From: Betaproteobacteria bacterium
Lineage (GTDB): Bacteria > Pseudomonadota > Gammaproteobacteria > Burkholderiales > SG8-41
Length of the DNA stretch: 11,189 nt
Assembly (NCBI GenBank): GCA_025353085.1
Contig: JANXRI010000255.1
Span: 1 to 11,189 of the forward strand
Reading direction: 5' to 3'
The notes beneath the pieces are model-generated. The model saw only the letters and a list, made by a program, of their open reading frames with translations. It made no database searches and had not been told where the DNA came from. Shown piece after piece: positions 1 to 7,121 of this stretch (within the stretch, counting starts at the first letter, position 1; every line of letters begins with the position of its first letter). The position numbers and the translations under genes were made by a program.

Positions 1-1575
1 GCGCTCCATGTATTCGGACATATCGAAGCGAATCAGTTCGACGCCCAGAATATAAGCAAGCTGGCGCGCGACTTCGGTCTTGCCGACGCCGGTGGGTCCT
101 GAGAACAGAAAAGAGCCGGTCGGTTTTTGCGGATTGCCGAGCCCACTGCGCGACATCTTGATCGCCGCCGACAGCGCGTCGATTGCCTTGTCCTGACCGA
201 ATACCACCGCTTTCAGATTGCGATCGAGATTCTTCAACTGCGAGCGATCGTCGGAGTTCACGCTTTGCGCCGGCACGCGCGCGATCTTGGCGACGATCTC
301 TTCGATCTCATGCTTGGTAATAACTTTTTTCTGCTTCGACTTTGGCAGTATGCGTTGGGCCGCGCCTGCTTCGTCGATAACGTCGATCGCTTTATCGGGC
401 AAATGGCGGTCGTTGATGTAACGCGCCGCGAGTTCAGCCGCAGACGTGAGTGCCGACGATGCATATTTGATTCCGTGATGCTCTTCGAAGCGCGTTTTCA
501 AGCCGCGCAAGATCGAAATCGTTTCGGCAATGCTCGGTTCGACCACATCGACTTTCTGAAAGCGCCGGGACAACGCATGGTCTTTTTCAAAGACGCCGCG
601 GTATTCCTGGTACGTGGTTGCGCCTATGCACTTCAACTGGCCAGTCGACAATGCCGGCTTGAGCAAGTTAGATGCATCGAGCGTGCCGCCCGACGCGGCA
701 CCGGCGCCTATCAGCGTGTGTATCTCATCGATAAACAGGATTGAGTTGGGGTTGTCGAACAACTGCTTGAGCACCGCCTTCAGGCGCTGCTCGAAATCGC
801 CGCGGTATTTAGTACCTGCCAGCAGCGCGCCCATGTCGAGCGCATGCACCGTGCACTTCGCAAGTATTTCGGGCACGTCGCCCTCGACGATGCGCCGCGC
901 GAGTCCCTCGGCGATTGCGGTCTTGCCGACGCCGGCCTCGCCGACCAGCAGCGGATTGTTTTTGCGCCGGCGGCATAACGTTTGCACTACGCGCTCAAGC
1001 TCTCGCTCACGTCCGATCAAGGGATCGATTTTTCCGGCAACTGCAAGCGCATTGAGATTAAGCGTATAGGTTTCGAGCGCGCCGCCGGTTGTTTGCTCCT
1101 GCTCGGACTCGGCCTCACCCTCACTCTTGCCAGGCGCTGCTTGCGGCACTTTGCTGATTCCATGGGATATGAAATTCACAACGTCGAGTCGTGTCACGCC
1201 TTTCTGCTGCAGGAAATAGACCGCATGCGAATCTTTTTCACCAAAAATCGCCACCAGCACATTGGCGCCGGTTACTTCTTTCTTGCCCGACGACTGCACG
1301 TGAAGGATCGCGCGTTGTATCACGCGCTGAAAACCGAGCGTTGGCTGCGTGTCGGTGTCTTCCGTCGTCAATATCGGCGTGTGCTCGGTGACGAATTCCG
1401 ACAGCAACTTGCGCAAGTCGTCGATCTCGGCGGCGCATGCTTTGAGCACCTCCGAAGCCGACGGATTGTCGAGCAATGCGAGCAACAGATGCTCGACAGT
1501 GATGAACTCATGCCGCTTCTGGCGCGCTTCCATGAACGCCATGTGCAGACTGACCTCTAATTCCTGGGCGATCAT
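1..1575 (-). CDS. clpA: ATP-dependent Clp protease ATP-binding subunit ClpA (partial, C-terminus beyond window)
   Basis: AAA+ unfoldase that partners ClpP in the cytoplasm, unfolding substrates including N-degron proteins handed over by ClpS. The window holds the first 525 residues of a family of about 750-760. The Clp N-domain occupies about residues 1-145, followed by an acidic Gln/Glu-rich linker (about 148-165). The first AAA+ module has Walker A GEAGVGKT at 212-219 and Walker B ILFIDEIH at 279-286. The second module begins with GPTGVGKT at 493-500. The start is ATG at 1575, with a strong GGAGGAG Shine-Dalgarno at 1581-1587 inside the end of clpS. The clpS stop and clpA start share one base (TGATG), so translation is probably coupled. 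No frameshift was found on reading it through. Identity is secure; only the C-terminal part is missing. Confidence 0.97.
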   Translation of the reverse strand, partial: MIAQELEVSLHMAFMEARQKRHEFITVEHLLLALLDNPSASEVLKACAAEIDDLRKLLSEFVTEHTPILTTEDTDTQPTLGFQRVIQRAILHVQSSGKKEVTGANVLVAIFGEKDSHAVYFLQQKGVTRLDVVNFISHGISKVPQAAPGKSEGEAESEQEQTTGGALETYTLNLNALAVAGKIDPLIGRERELERVVQTLCRRRKNNPLLVGEAGVGKTAIAEGLARRIVEGDVPEILAKCTVHALDMGALLAGTKYRGDFEQRLKAVLKQLFDNPNSILFIDEIHTLIGAGAASGGTLDASNLLKPALSTGQLKCIGATTYQEYRGVFEKDHALSRRFQKVDVVEPSIAETISILRGLKTRFEEHHGIKYASSALTSAAELAARYINDRHLPDKAIDVIDEAGAAQRILPKSKQKKVITKHEIEEIVAKIARVPAQSVNSDDRSQLKNLDRNLKAVVFGQDKAIDALSAAIKMSRSGLGNPQKPTGSFLFSGPTGVGKTEVARQLAYILGVELIRFDMSEYMER

Positions 1576-1898
1576 CAGTTCTCCTCCATCACACAGCACA
1601 ACGGATGTTGATGCTGCCGGGCGTACGCACTGACTTGTTCGACCTTGGTTGCGGCCACATCCCGGGGAAAAACACCGCATACGCCGGCGCCATCGCGATG
1701 AACCTTGAGCATAATCTGAGTGGCCTTTTCGCGACTGAGAGAGAAAAATTTTTGCAGCACCATAACGACAAAATCCATCGGGGTGTAATCATCGTTTAAG
1801 AGTAAAACCTTGAACATCGGGGGCAACTTGACCTTGGCCTTTTTTGCCTCCAGAACCGAGCCTTCGCGATGCCGTATCGCCATTCTAGGCACCACCAT
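1575..1898 (-). CDS. clpS: ATP-dependent Clp protease adaptor ClpS
   Basis: Small cytoplasmic adaptor that binds N-terminal destabilising residues and docks on the ClpA N-domain. The 107-residue product has the usual family length. It carries the hallmark LLLNDDYTPMDFV segment (about residues 32-44), whose Asn-Asp-Asp lines the N-degron pocket, and the KVHRDG segment with the pocket histidine. It ends with the usual VEQV...YARQH...P...C.ME pattern. Two starts are possible: ATG at 1898, used here, or ATG at 1883 giving MAIRHREGSVLEAKK, which resembles the N-termini I remember for betaproteobacterial ClpS. Neither has a convincing Shine-Dalgarno. It is the first gene of a clpS-clpA operon and diverges from the cold-shock gene. 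Confidence 0.95.
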   Translation of the reverse strand: MVVPRMAIRHREGSVLEAKKAKVKLPPMFKVLLLNDDYTPMDFVVMVLQKFFSLSREKATQIMLKVHRDGAGVCGVFPRDVAATKVEQVSAYARQHQHPLCCVMEEN

Positions 1899-1921
1899 TC
1901 ACGCGACTGCAATCAACTCTT

Positions 1922-1949
1922 ATTTTGACCATAATCCCGAACTTTTCAA
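1922..1949 (-). promoter_or_regulatory. possible sigma70-type promoter for clpS-clpA
   Basis: On the minus strand TTGAAA (1944-1949) is followed after 16 bases by CAAAAT (1922-1927), which would start transcription about 15-20 bases before the clpS ATG at 1898. The -35 is a good match and the -10 is mediocre. It lies in the gap shared with the divergent cold-shock gene. It is assigned by eye only. Confidence 0.3.
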
Positions 1950-1979
1950 GTGCTAAAATGGCGATCCAAATGCAACCGC

Positions 1980-2008
1980 TTGACTTCATCCGGCAAATAG
2001 CCTAGAAA
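1980..2008 (+). promoter_or_regulatory. possible promoter of the cold-shock gene
   Basis: TTGACT (1980-1985), a 17-base spacer and TAGAAA (2003-2008) form a reasonable sigma70-type promoter. Transcription would begin near 2015, giving an untranslated leader of about 120 nt before the ATG at 2135. Long structured leaders are typical of cspA-class messages, where they control translation at low temperature. I did not verify a cold-box motif. Confidence 0.4.
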
Positions 2009-2134
2009 TCCAAAAGGTGTTTGGCTTCCAGCTTGATCGTGGTACCGGTTCGGTCGTTTCGCCGTGTGGTCATTGAAACTCAAACAGTCTCCGCAGCATT
2101 TTCCGGTAATTTTTTTCGAATAAGGATCAGTAAT

Positions 2135-2338
2135 ATGGCAACAGGTACGGTGAAATGGTTCAATGACGCCAAGGGCTACGGTTTCGTAACGCCCGACGAT
2201 GGAAGTGAAGATCTGTTTGCGCACTTTTCGGCAATTCAGATGGGCGGTTTCAAAACACTCAAAGAAGGTCAAAAGGTTTCTTTCGAAGTGACCCAAGGTC
2301 CCAAAGGCAAGCAGGCATCCAATATACAGGCTGCCTAG
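2135..2338 (+). CDS. CspA-family cold-shock protein
   Basis: Single cold-shock domain protein that binds single-stranded RNA or DNA and acts as an RNA chaperone in the cytoplasm. The 67-residue length is normal. It begins MATGTVKWFNDAKGYGFV, with the RNP1-like motif KGYGFV (residues 13-18) and the RNP2-like motif DLFAHF (26-31), and ends in the usual QASNIQ tail. The ATG at 2135 is preceded by AAGGA at 2122-2126, 8 bases away; an in-frame upstream start at 2021 lacks support and would add a non-homologous N-terminus. The gene is monocistronic, closed by a strong terminator at 2389-2426, and divergent from clpS-clpA. Which csp paralogue it is (cspA, cspD, cspE) cannot be told from sequence alone. 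Confidence 0.95.
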   Translation: MATGTVKWFNDAKGYGFVTPDDGSEDLFAHFSAIQMGGFKTLKEGQKVSFEVTQGPKGKQASNIQAA

Positions 2339-2388
2339 AAACAACGAAACAACAATGAAACTATAACGAAACCCAGAACACGCAAATA

Positions 2389-2426
2389 AAAGCCCATCCG
2401 GCGCGAGCCGGATGGGCTTTTTTTTT
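2389..2426 (+). terminator. strong rho-independent terminator of the cold-shock gene
   Basis: A perfect 14-bp stem (2389-2402 with 2407-2420) closes on a GCGA tetraloop and runs into nine T residues (2418-2426). The A-rich left flank makes it partly bidirectional, but no minus-strand gene ends here. Confidence 0.95.
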
Positions 2427-2476
2427 GCGTGTTCCGCCGCGCGCATCTGCAAATTCGCGCCGGTGCCGGAGACCGT

Positions 2477-2504
2477 TTGAACGCAGCGCAATAAATGCGA
2501 TAAT
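2477..2504 (+). promoter_or_regulatory. likely promoter of the 457-aa protein gene
   Basis: TTGAAC (2477-2482), a 16-base spacer and GATAAT (2499-2504) give a good sigma70-type promoter. Transcription would begin near 2511, leaving a leader of about 125 nt before the ATG at 2637. Apart from this promoter I see nothing definite between the cold-shock terminator and that gene. Confidence 0.5.
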
Positions 2505-2636
2505 CGCCTGACGAACTGCCTGCGAAGGTCATGGTCCTGACTATCCGACCGTCGAAGTGCCTTTGCGCCCATCCCACCGATTCCCGAAGCACGCGGATCA
2601 TTCGACTCACCACATCTGAACGGAGACTAAAGAATC

Positions 2637-4010
2637 ATGGCTGACAAACTCGACTTGCTGAAAATCGCGCAAGAGGAACAGAGCGGCGATTTATTCAAGC
2701 TGTTGGACAAAGTGTACAAGCGATCGAATGTTCAGCCCCGGGGCATATCCGACGCGATTATCTGGGAAGGCGGCAATCAACACGGCAACGTAAAGCCGGT
2801 GGCGCATGCTTTCACCGACATGTTCGCGCTCAATGGAACCCTGATGGCGCTCGACGTCCTCGGCCTGCCGTTTCTCGGCGTGCCGATGATGGCGCAGTTT
2901 CGTCATGACACCAAGCTCAAGTCGCTCGAGTGGTTCGGCAAACTCGATTTTACGTCGCTGAAATGGTCGACGGCCGGCGACTTCATGGTGAACGAGAACG
3001 GTAAAAAAGTCGTGGTCTTCGGCAAGTCGGCGAACGCGCCGTTGCGCACGGCGGCCGGCGTTTACTGCAATGTCCGTCCCTACGGCACCATAACGAGCAT
3101 TCGCTTCATGCCGGGCCTGCCGTACTCACAGGACAAAAAGAAGTTCAATGTCGACCGCAACAGCGGCAACATTCACTCGGAAATGAATACGCCCGGCGTG
3201 CGCATGGCCTATGCCGCGCGCTTGTTCCTCAAAATGGTTCACGAGACCGGTCAGATCGGGCGCGTCGCGACGAAGCCCACTCAAGCGCAGGAAGACACGG
3301 TTAATGCCGGCATCATGCGCTGGCTGCTGCAAGGTACGAAGTTCCAGCTCAAGCGGAAATATACGGTCGATGCATACGCTGAAGAAAAAGCGAACGTCGA
3401 CGCGATCACAGCGATCCTGCCGAAGGATTTCAAAGCTGGCATGGAAAACTGGGGCGGCGAAGTGTACGAGCACATTTCCGACACGAATTTCGGCCTGCTG
3501 CTGCATGACATGATTAATCAGCGCAAATGCATCATCTATGCAACCGATCTTGACGGCGACCGCCTGACGGACTTGATGGCGGATGCGCCGGACCTGCTGC
3601 GGGCGTGGGGCCAGATGGTTCTCGATCATGAGAAAACCGGCAAGGACATGCAAAAAGTGTGGAGCGAGATGGGCTTCACCATGAAGAACGGCAAAGACAT
3701 GACGAGCGTCATGTATCGCATGGAAGGCGAGCCGATTTACGAGCAGACGCTCGGTTCGGCCGATGCGATGCTGTTGCGCTTGCTTGACGGCGATGAAACC
3801 GTCGGCGGCGAGAAGCAGCCGTACGATCCGCGCATTCACTTCGTTCTCATCAACGAAGCGTATAAAGCCGCCAATCCGGGCAACGCCGACCTTGCGAACT
3901 GGCTGGACACACAACTCGCGACGTTCGACAAGATATACGGCGGCAAGCGGCCGCGCTACATCGACGGGTATAACCAGCTCAAGGCGGCGATCCGACCCTG
4001 GGGCAAGTGA
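2637..4010 (+). CDS. uncharacterised 457-aa cytosolic protein
   Basis: I do not recognise this protein. It is clearly coding: a long frame with normal codon use, its own promoter, GGAG at 2622-2625 ahead of the ATG, and a hairpin after the stop. There is no signal peptide and no convincing membrane segment, so it is probably soluble and cytosolic. Distinctive segments are IIWEGGNQHGNVKP (about 41-54), a Met/Phe-rich stretch (about 62-90), GVYCNVRPYGTITSIRFMPG (141-160), an internal GMENWGGEVYEHISDTNFG (268-286), ATDLDGDRLTDL (302-313) and a basic C-terminus GGKRPRYIDGYNQLK. No P-loop, Rossmann GxGxxG, helix-turn-helix or familiar catalytic signature is evident. It stands alone between a cold-shock gene and malate synthase. 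It is not isocitrate dehydrogenase or AceK, which the neighbourhood might suggest: neither their motifs nor their lengths fit. Confidence 0.88.
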   Translation: MADKLDLLKIAQEEQSGDLFKLLDKVYKRSNVQPRGISDAIIWEGGNQHGNVKPVAHAFTDMFALNGTLMALDVLGLPFLGVPMMAQFRHDTKLKSLEWFGKLDFTSLKWSTAGDFMVNENGKKVVVFGKSANAPLRTAAGVYCNVRPYGTITSIRFMPGLPYSQDKKKFNVDRNSGNIHSEMNTPGVRMAYAARLFLKMVHETGQIGRVATKPTQAQEDTVNAGIMRWLLQGTKFQLKRKYTVDAYAEEKANVDAITAILPKDFKAGMENWGGEVYEHISDTNFGLLLHDMINQRKCIIYATDLDGDRLTDLMADAPDLLRAWGQMVLDHEKTGKDMQKVWSEMGFTMKNGKDMTSVMYRMEGEPIYEQTLGSADAMLLRLLDGDETVGGEKQPYDPRIHFVLINEAYKAANPGNADLANWLDTQLATFDKIYGGKRPRYIDGYNQLKAAIRPWGK

Positions 4011-4050
4011 GTTAGCCGCCGCACGAGCGGCGCACAGCATTTGCTCGAAA

Positions 4051-4080
4051 CAACGCCCGCATCGCGGGCGTTGTCGTTTG
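4051..4080 (+). terminator. probable terminator after the 457-aa protein gene
   Basis: A perfect 10-bp GC-rich stem (4051-4060 with 4064-4073) with a three-base loop lies 40 bases after the stop. The following tract (TCGTTTG) is only weakly T-rich, so termination may be incomplete. Confidence 0.55.
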
Positions 4081-4235
4081 GACGGCCAGCCGGATGTCAA
4101 ATGCGCCGAGCCGGGATAGCCGCTTGCAGATTGGTATTCAAAACGCAAACCCAACTGTTTGGCTGAATTCCCTATCGCTGTAGCGGTTGAAGTCCACCCC
4201 GTCTAGAACCAGCTCGCACGCCGTTCTTCTTTATA

Positions 4236-4263
4236 TTGCATTGCAACAAACGACTGGTATACT
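4236..4263 (+). promoter_or_regulatory. likely aceB promoter with overlapping palindrome
   Basis: TTGCAT (4236-4241), 16 bases and TATACT (4258-4263) make a good sigma70-type promoter, with a leader of about 127 nt before the ATG at 4397. The -35 element is embedded in TTGCA-T-TGCAA (4236-4246), a perfect 5+5 inverted repeat that could be an operator half-site pair. The rest of the 386-base gap (4011-4396) holds the upstream terminator and otherwise nothing I can name. Confidence 0.5.
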
Positions 4264-4396
4264 CGGCCCCGGACGCTTGCGTGGCAATCCGTCTGTGTAA
4301 GTTTTACCAAGGGAATTATTCAGCCCCATTGCCGTCGAAGTAGGTATTAGCAGTTGTTGCATCGCGACATTCAAACCGAAAATCAGGAGCGCACGC

Positions 4397-6031
4397 ATGG
4401 CCACCGAGCTCGCAATACCCCCCGGAATCACCCTCCGCGCCGCTGTTGCGCCCCATCACACTGAAATATTGACGCCACCTGCTCTGGCATTTGTTGGCAA
4501 GTTGCATCGGCGATTCGAAGCACGGCGGCGTGAGTTGCTGGGGAAGCGCGCGACCCGCCAGCGTGAGTTCGATGCGGGGGCGCTGCCCGCTTTTCTGCCG
4601 GAGACGCAGGCAATTCGCGCCGCCGCATGGACAATTGCGAAGCAGCCGGCAGACTTGCTGGATCGCCGCGTGGAAATCACCGGTCCGACGGATCGCAAAA
4701 TGGTGATCAATGCGCTCAACTGCGGCGCGTCGACTTTCATGGCCGATTTCGAGGACGCGAACTGCCCGACCCGGGAAAACATGATCGACGGTCAGCGCAA
4801 TTTACGCGACGCCGTGCGCAGGACTATCACGCTCGAACAAAACGGCAAGCAATACCGGCTCAATGAAAAAACTGCGGTCCTCATCCCGCGCCCGCGCGGT
4901 TGGCATCTCGAAGAAAAACATGTGCTCATCGACGGTGAGCCAGTGGCCGGCGCCATTTTGGATTTTGGCCTGTATTTCTTTCACAACGCAAAGGAGACGC
5001 TCGCCCGCGGCAGCGGCCCGTATTTCTACCTGCCGAAAATGGAATCGCATCTCGAAGCGCGGCTATGGAACGATATCTTCGACCTGGCGCAGGACGAACT
5101 GGCCCTTCCACGCGGCACGATCAAGGCCACGGCGTTGATCGAAACCGTGGTCGCCGCTTTTGAAATGGACGAAATCCTGTGGGAACTGCGCGAGCATTCG
5201 GCGGGACTCAACATCGGTCGCTGGGATTACATTTTTTCGTGTATCAAGAAGTTTCGCGTGAACCGCAATTTCTGCCTGGCCGACCGCGCCCAGGTCACGA
5301 TGACCGCTCCCTTCATGCGCGCCTATGCACTGCTGCTCGTGAAAACCTGTCACCACCGCGGCGCCCCCGCCATGGGCGGCATGGCCGCGCAAATCCCGAT
5401 TAAAAATGATCCCGCCGCCAACGAAGCGGCGATGGAGAAAGTACGCGCCGACAAGCTGCGCGAGGTCACTGATGGTTGCGATGGGACGTGGGTCGCTCAT
5501 CCCGGTCTCGTGCCGATTGCAAAAGAAATTTTCGACCAGCACATGCCCACGCCGAATCAGTACTCGAAACAACTGCCCGATGTGCACGTAGCGGCGCGCG
5601 ACCTGCTGAATTTTCAGCCGGAACAGCCAATCACTGAGGCGGGACTGCGCAACAACATCAGCGTCGGCATTCAGTACCTCGGATCCTGGCTGGCCGGCAA
5701 CGGCTGCGTGCCGGTATACAACTTGATGGAAGATGCGGCGACCGCCGAAATTTCGCGCTCGCAGATCTGGCAGTGGATACGCAGCCCGAAGGGCGTGCTT
5801 GCTGACGGCCGCAAGGTGACGGTTGAATTGCTGCGCAATCTGGTGGCAGATGAATTACCGAAGATAGAGGCGTATGTTGGCGCCCAAGCCTGGAGCGCGC
5901 GTAAATATTGCGACGCCGCGCACCTTTTCGAGACCATGTGCACTGGCGATTATGTTGAATTCCTGACGCTTCCCGCGTACGAATGGATTACGCGGGACCT
6001 GTCGAGCGCCGAAGCTGCGCTCGCAGCCTGA
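4397..6031 (+). CDS. aceB: malate synthase A
   Basis: Condenses glyoxylate and acetyl-CoA to malate, the second step of the glyoxylate shunt used for growth on acetate or fatty acids; cytoplasmic. The 544 residues match the isoform A length (E. coli AceB is about 533). Visible landmarks are the ADFEDANCPT segment (116-125), the catalytic arginine in RPRGWH (R167), the Mg-binding glutamate in ATALIET (E249), the family signature REHSAGLNIGRWDYIF (265-280) with the second Mg ligand D277, and the catalytic base D446 in NLMEDAATAEISRSQIW. The ATG at 4397 has AGGAG at 4385-4389, 7 bases away. No isocitrate lyase gene (aceA) is adjacent, so the shunt enzymes are not in one operon within this window. 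A terminator follows at 6057-6085. Confidence 0.97.
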   Translation: MATELAIPPGITLRAAVAPHHTEILTPPALAFVGKLHRRFEARRRELLGKRATRQREFDAGALPAFLPETQAIRAAAWTIAKQPADLLDRRVEITGPTDRKMVINALNCGASTFMADFEDANCPTRENMIDGQRNLRDAVRRTITLEQNGKQYRLNEKTAVLIPRPRGWHLEEKHVLIDGEPVAGAILDFGLYFFHNAKETLARGSGPYFYLPKMESHLEARLWNDIFDLAQDELALPRGTIKATALIETVVAAFEMDEILWELREHSAGLNIGRWDYIFSCIKKFRVNRNFCLADRAQVTMTAPFMRAYALLLVKTCHHRGAPAMGGMAAQIPIKNDPAANEAAMEKVRADKLREVTDGCDGTWVAHPGLVPIAKEIFDQHMPTPNQYSKQLPDVHVAARDLLNFQPEQPITEAGLRNNISVGIQYLGSWLAGNGCVPVYNLMEDAATAEISRSQIWQWIRSPKGVLADGRKVTVELLRNLVADELPKIEAYVGAQAWSARKYCDAAHLFETMCTGDYVEFLTLPAYEWITRDLSSAEAALAA

Positions 6032-6056
6032 CACGTTAGGGCATCTGTTTAACAAA

Positions 6057-6085
6057 CGCCCGCTCGCCTGAGCGGGCGATTTTTT
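6057..6085 (+). terminator. rho-independent terminator of aceB
   Basis: A perfect 9-bp stem (6057-6065 with 6070-6078), a GCCT loop and a T6 tract (6080-6085) lie 26 bases after the aceB stop. It ends 13 bases before the rluE-type ATG, so that gene needs its own transcript start or read-through. Confidence 0.9.
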
Positions 6086-6098
6086 GTACCCTCGGGGA

Positions 6099-6689
6099 AT
6101 GAGCAAAATCCTGTTACTCAACAAACCTTTTGCCGTGTTGTGCCAGTTCACCCCGTCGCCGCCCAGGCAGACGCTCAAGAATTTCGTACAGCTCCCGGAC
6201 GTTTATGCCGCCGGGCGGCTTGATGCCGACAGCGAAGGTTTAGTGGTGTTGACCGACGACGGTCAGTGGCAGCATCGCATCAGCGACCCGCGCCACAAGC
6301 TCGCAAAAGTGTATTGGGTGCAAGTCGAAGGCGAGCCGGGCACTGATGCTCTCGACCACTTGGCGAGCGGTGTCAATCTTGGCGACTTCATTACCCGGGC
6401 TGCAACGGCAGAACGCGTTGCCGAGCCGGCGTGGCTATGGCCGCGTGATCCGCCCATCCGAGTACGCAAAAACATACCGGCCAGCTGGTTGAAACTAACG
6501 CTGCGCGAAGGCAAGAACCGGCAGGTTCGACGCATGACCGCGGCAGTCGGCTATCCGACTTTGCGGTTAATACGCTATGCCGTCGGTCCATGGAGTATCG
6601 ATGGGCTGGCGTCGGGTGACTGTCGCCTCAGCACGACTTACCTCGACGACCGCGCCGGCATAAAAACAATTAAATACGCGAAAAATTAA
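6099..6689 (+). CDS. rluE: RluE-type 23S rRNA pseudouridine synthase
   Basis: Converts a uridine of 23S rRNA to pseudouridine (U2457 in E. coli for RluE); acts on ribosomal RNA in the cytoplasm. The 196-residue product starts MSKILLLNKPFAVLCQFTP. It has the RsuA/RluB/E/F-family motif AAGRLDADSEGLVVLTDDG (about 37-55), with the catalytic aspartate at D42, and the late motif REGKNRQVRRMTAAVGYPTLRLIR (split here as REGKNRQVRRM and YPTLRLIR). There is no N-terminal S4 domain, as expected for RluE. The ATG at 6099 is preferred over an in-frame TTG at 6084, because the TTG lies in the T tract of the aceB terminator. The Shine-Dalgarno is poor (GGGGA directly touches the ATG), so initiation may be weak. 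Assignment to RluE rather than a sister enzyme rests on length and overall pattern. Confidence 0.92.
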   Translation: MSKILLLNKPFAVLCQFTPSPPRQTLKNFVQLPDVYAAGRLDADSEGLVVLTDDGQWQHRISDPRHKLAKVYWVQVEGEPGTDALDHLASGVNLGDFITRAATAERVAEPAWLWPRDPPIRVRKNIPASWLKLTLREGKNRQVRRMTAAVGYPTLRLIRYAVGPWSIDGLASGDCRLSTTYLDDRAGIKTIKYAKN

Positions 6690-6718
6690 ATACGGCGTCA
6701 ACCGGCAAGACGCCGATT

Positions 6719-6752
6719 GCGTTAACGCGAGAGAGATACCCAACCGTATCTC
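6719..6752. promoter_or_regulatory. two inverted repeats in the leader of the 56-aa gene
   Basis: GCGTTAACGC (6719-6728) is a perfect 10-base palindrome. Four bases later GAGATAC (6733-6739) and GTATCTC (6746-6752) form a perfect 7-bp stem around a 6-base loop. A further GC stem (6693-6699 with 6709-6715) lies just upstream, after the rluE stop, but has no T tract. The spot is consistent with an operator plus an mRNA hairpin before the small gene. Function is inferred only from position. Confidence 0.35.
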
Positions 6753-6786
6753 ACCAATTCAAATCATTCGTTAAGAAAGAGTCGAC

Positions 6787-6957
6787 ATGAACAAGTTTCT
6801 CGCTATGCTGGTCGCGGCAATATTTGCTGCTGTTTCATTTGCTTCAGTGGCAGCCGAGCCGCCGATGGGCGACACCCCCCAGGCGCACAGCAAAAAATCA
6901 ACAAAGCACGTTAAGAAGTCGGGCAAGAGAAGCAGAAAAGCCGCAGCGGCCAGGTAA
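6787..6957 (+). CDS. small secreted cationic Lys/Arg-rich protein (56 aa)
   Basis: Family not recognised. The 56-residue product starts MNKFLAMLVAAIFAAVSFASVAA, a clean signal peptide with likely cleavage after the Ala-Ala around residue 23. The mature part has about 33 residues. It opens with EPPMGDTPQAHS and then becomes very basic (SKKSTKHVKKSGKRSRK), ending in AAAAR. It should be exported to the periplasm or beyond. The ATG at 6787 has a weak AAAGAG-type Shine-Dalgarno. It is a single-gene unit with hairpins in its leader and a strong terminator just after the stop. In organisation it resembles the MXKDX gene at 10432: signal peptide, short charged repeat-like tail, similar terminator. 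Confidence 0.75.
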   Translation: MNKFLAMLVAAIFAAVSFASVAAEPPMGDTPQAHSKKSTKHVKKSGKRSRKAAAAR

Positions 6958-6977
6958 AACTGTCTGCGCAGCGGCAC

Positions 6978-7010
6978 AAAGGCAGGGGTGGCTTACCCCT
7001 GCCTTTTTTA
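6978..7010 (+). terminator. rho-independent terminator of the 56-aa gene
   Basis: A perfect 9-bp stem (6981-6989 with 6995-7003) with loop GGCTT is followed by T6 (7004-7009). The AAAGG that precedes it makes it weakly usable on the minus strand. The stretch 7011-7121 down to the end of tonB holds nothing clear. Confidence 0.92.
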
Positions 7011-7121
7011 TTCCGGTGCGCAACTGATTTTAGCCAACGCCTTTCAGGCGCCCGTCGGCACGTCTAACTCTTCAACCTTGTCTACGACCTACGCCAGCAC
7101 GTGCGGTGCCAGCCGCGACGG

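Noticed and set aside
127..1560. Plus-strand frames of 205, 151 and 192 codons at the left end
   Set aside because: They lie opposite clpA, which reads without interruption from 1575 to the window edge with all expected motifs.
2021..2338. Extended start giving a 105-aa cold-shock protein
   Set aside because: The extra 38 residues do not belong to the cold-shock domain. The ATG at 2135 has the Shine-Dalgarno and gives the normal 67-aa length.
1946..2572. 208-codon minus-strand frame across the cold-shock gene and its terminator
   Set aside because: It reads through the strong terminator hairpin and opposes a certain gene. The protein is low-complexity Cys/Phe/Arg-rich with no recognisable feature.
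2637..4010. Isocitrate dehydrogenase or AceK as identity of the 457-aa protein
   Set aside because: The location near clpA/csp and aceB invites it, but the length does not fit AceK (about 570 aa) and the isocitrate dehydrogenase signature segments are absent.
3126..4154. 342-codon open frame on the minus strand opposite the 457-aa protein gene
   Set aside because: It is the antisense shadow of a well-supported gene. Its composition (many His, Arg, Ala, Val) is typical of reverse-frame translation in GC-rich coding DNA, and it has no ribosome binding site or domain.
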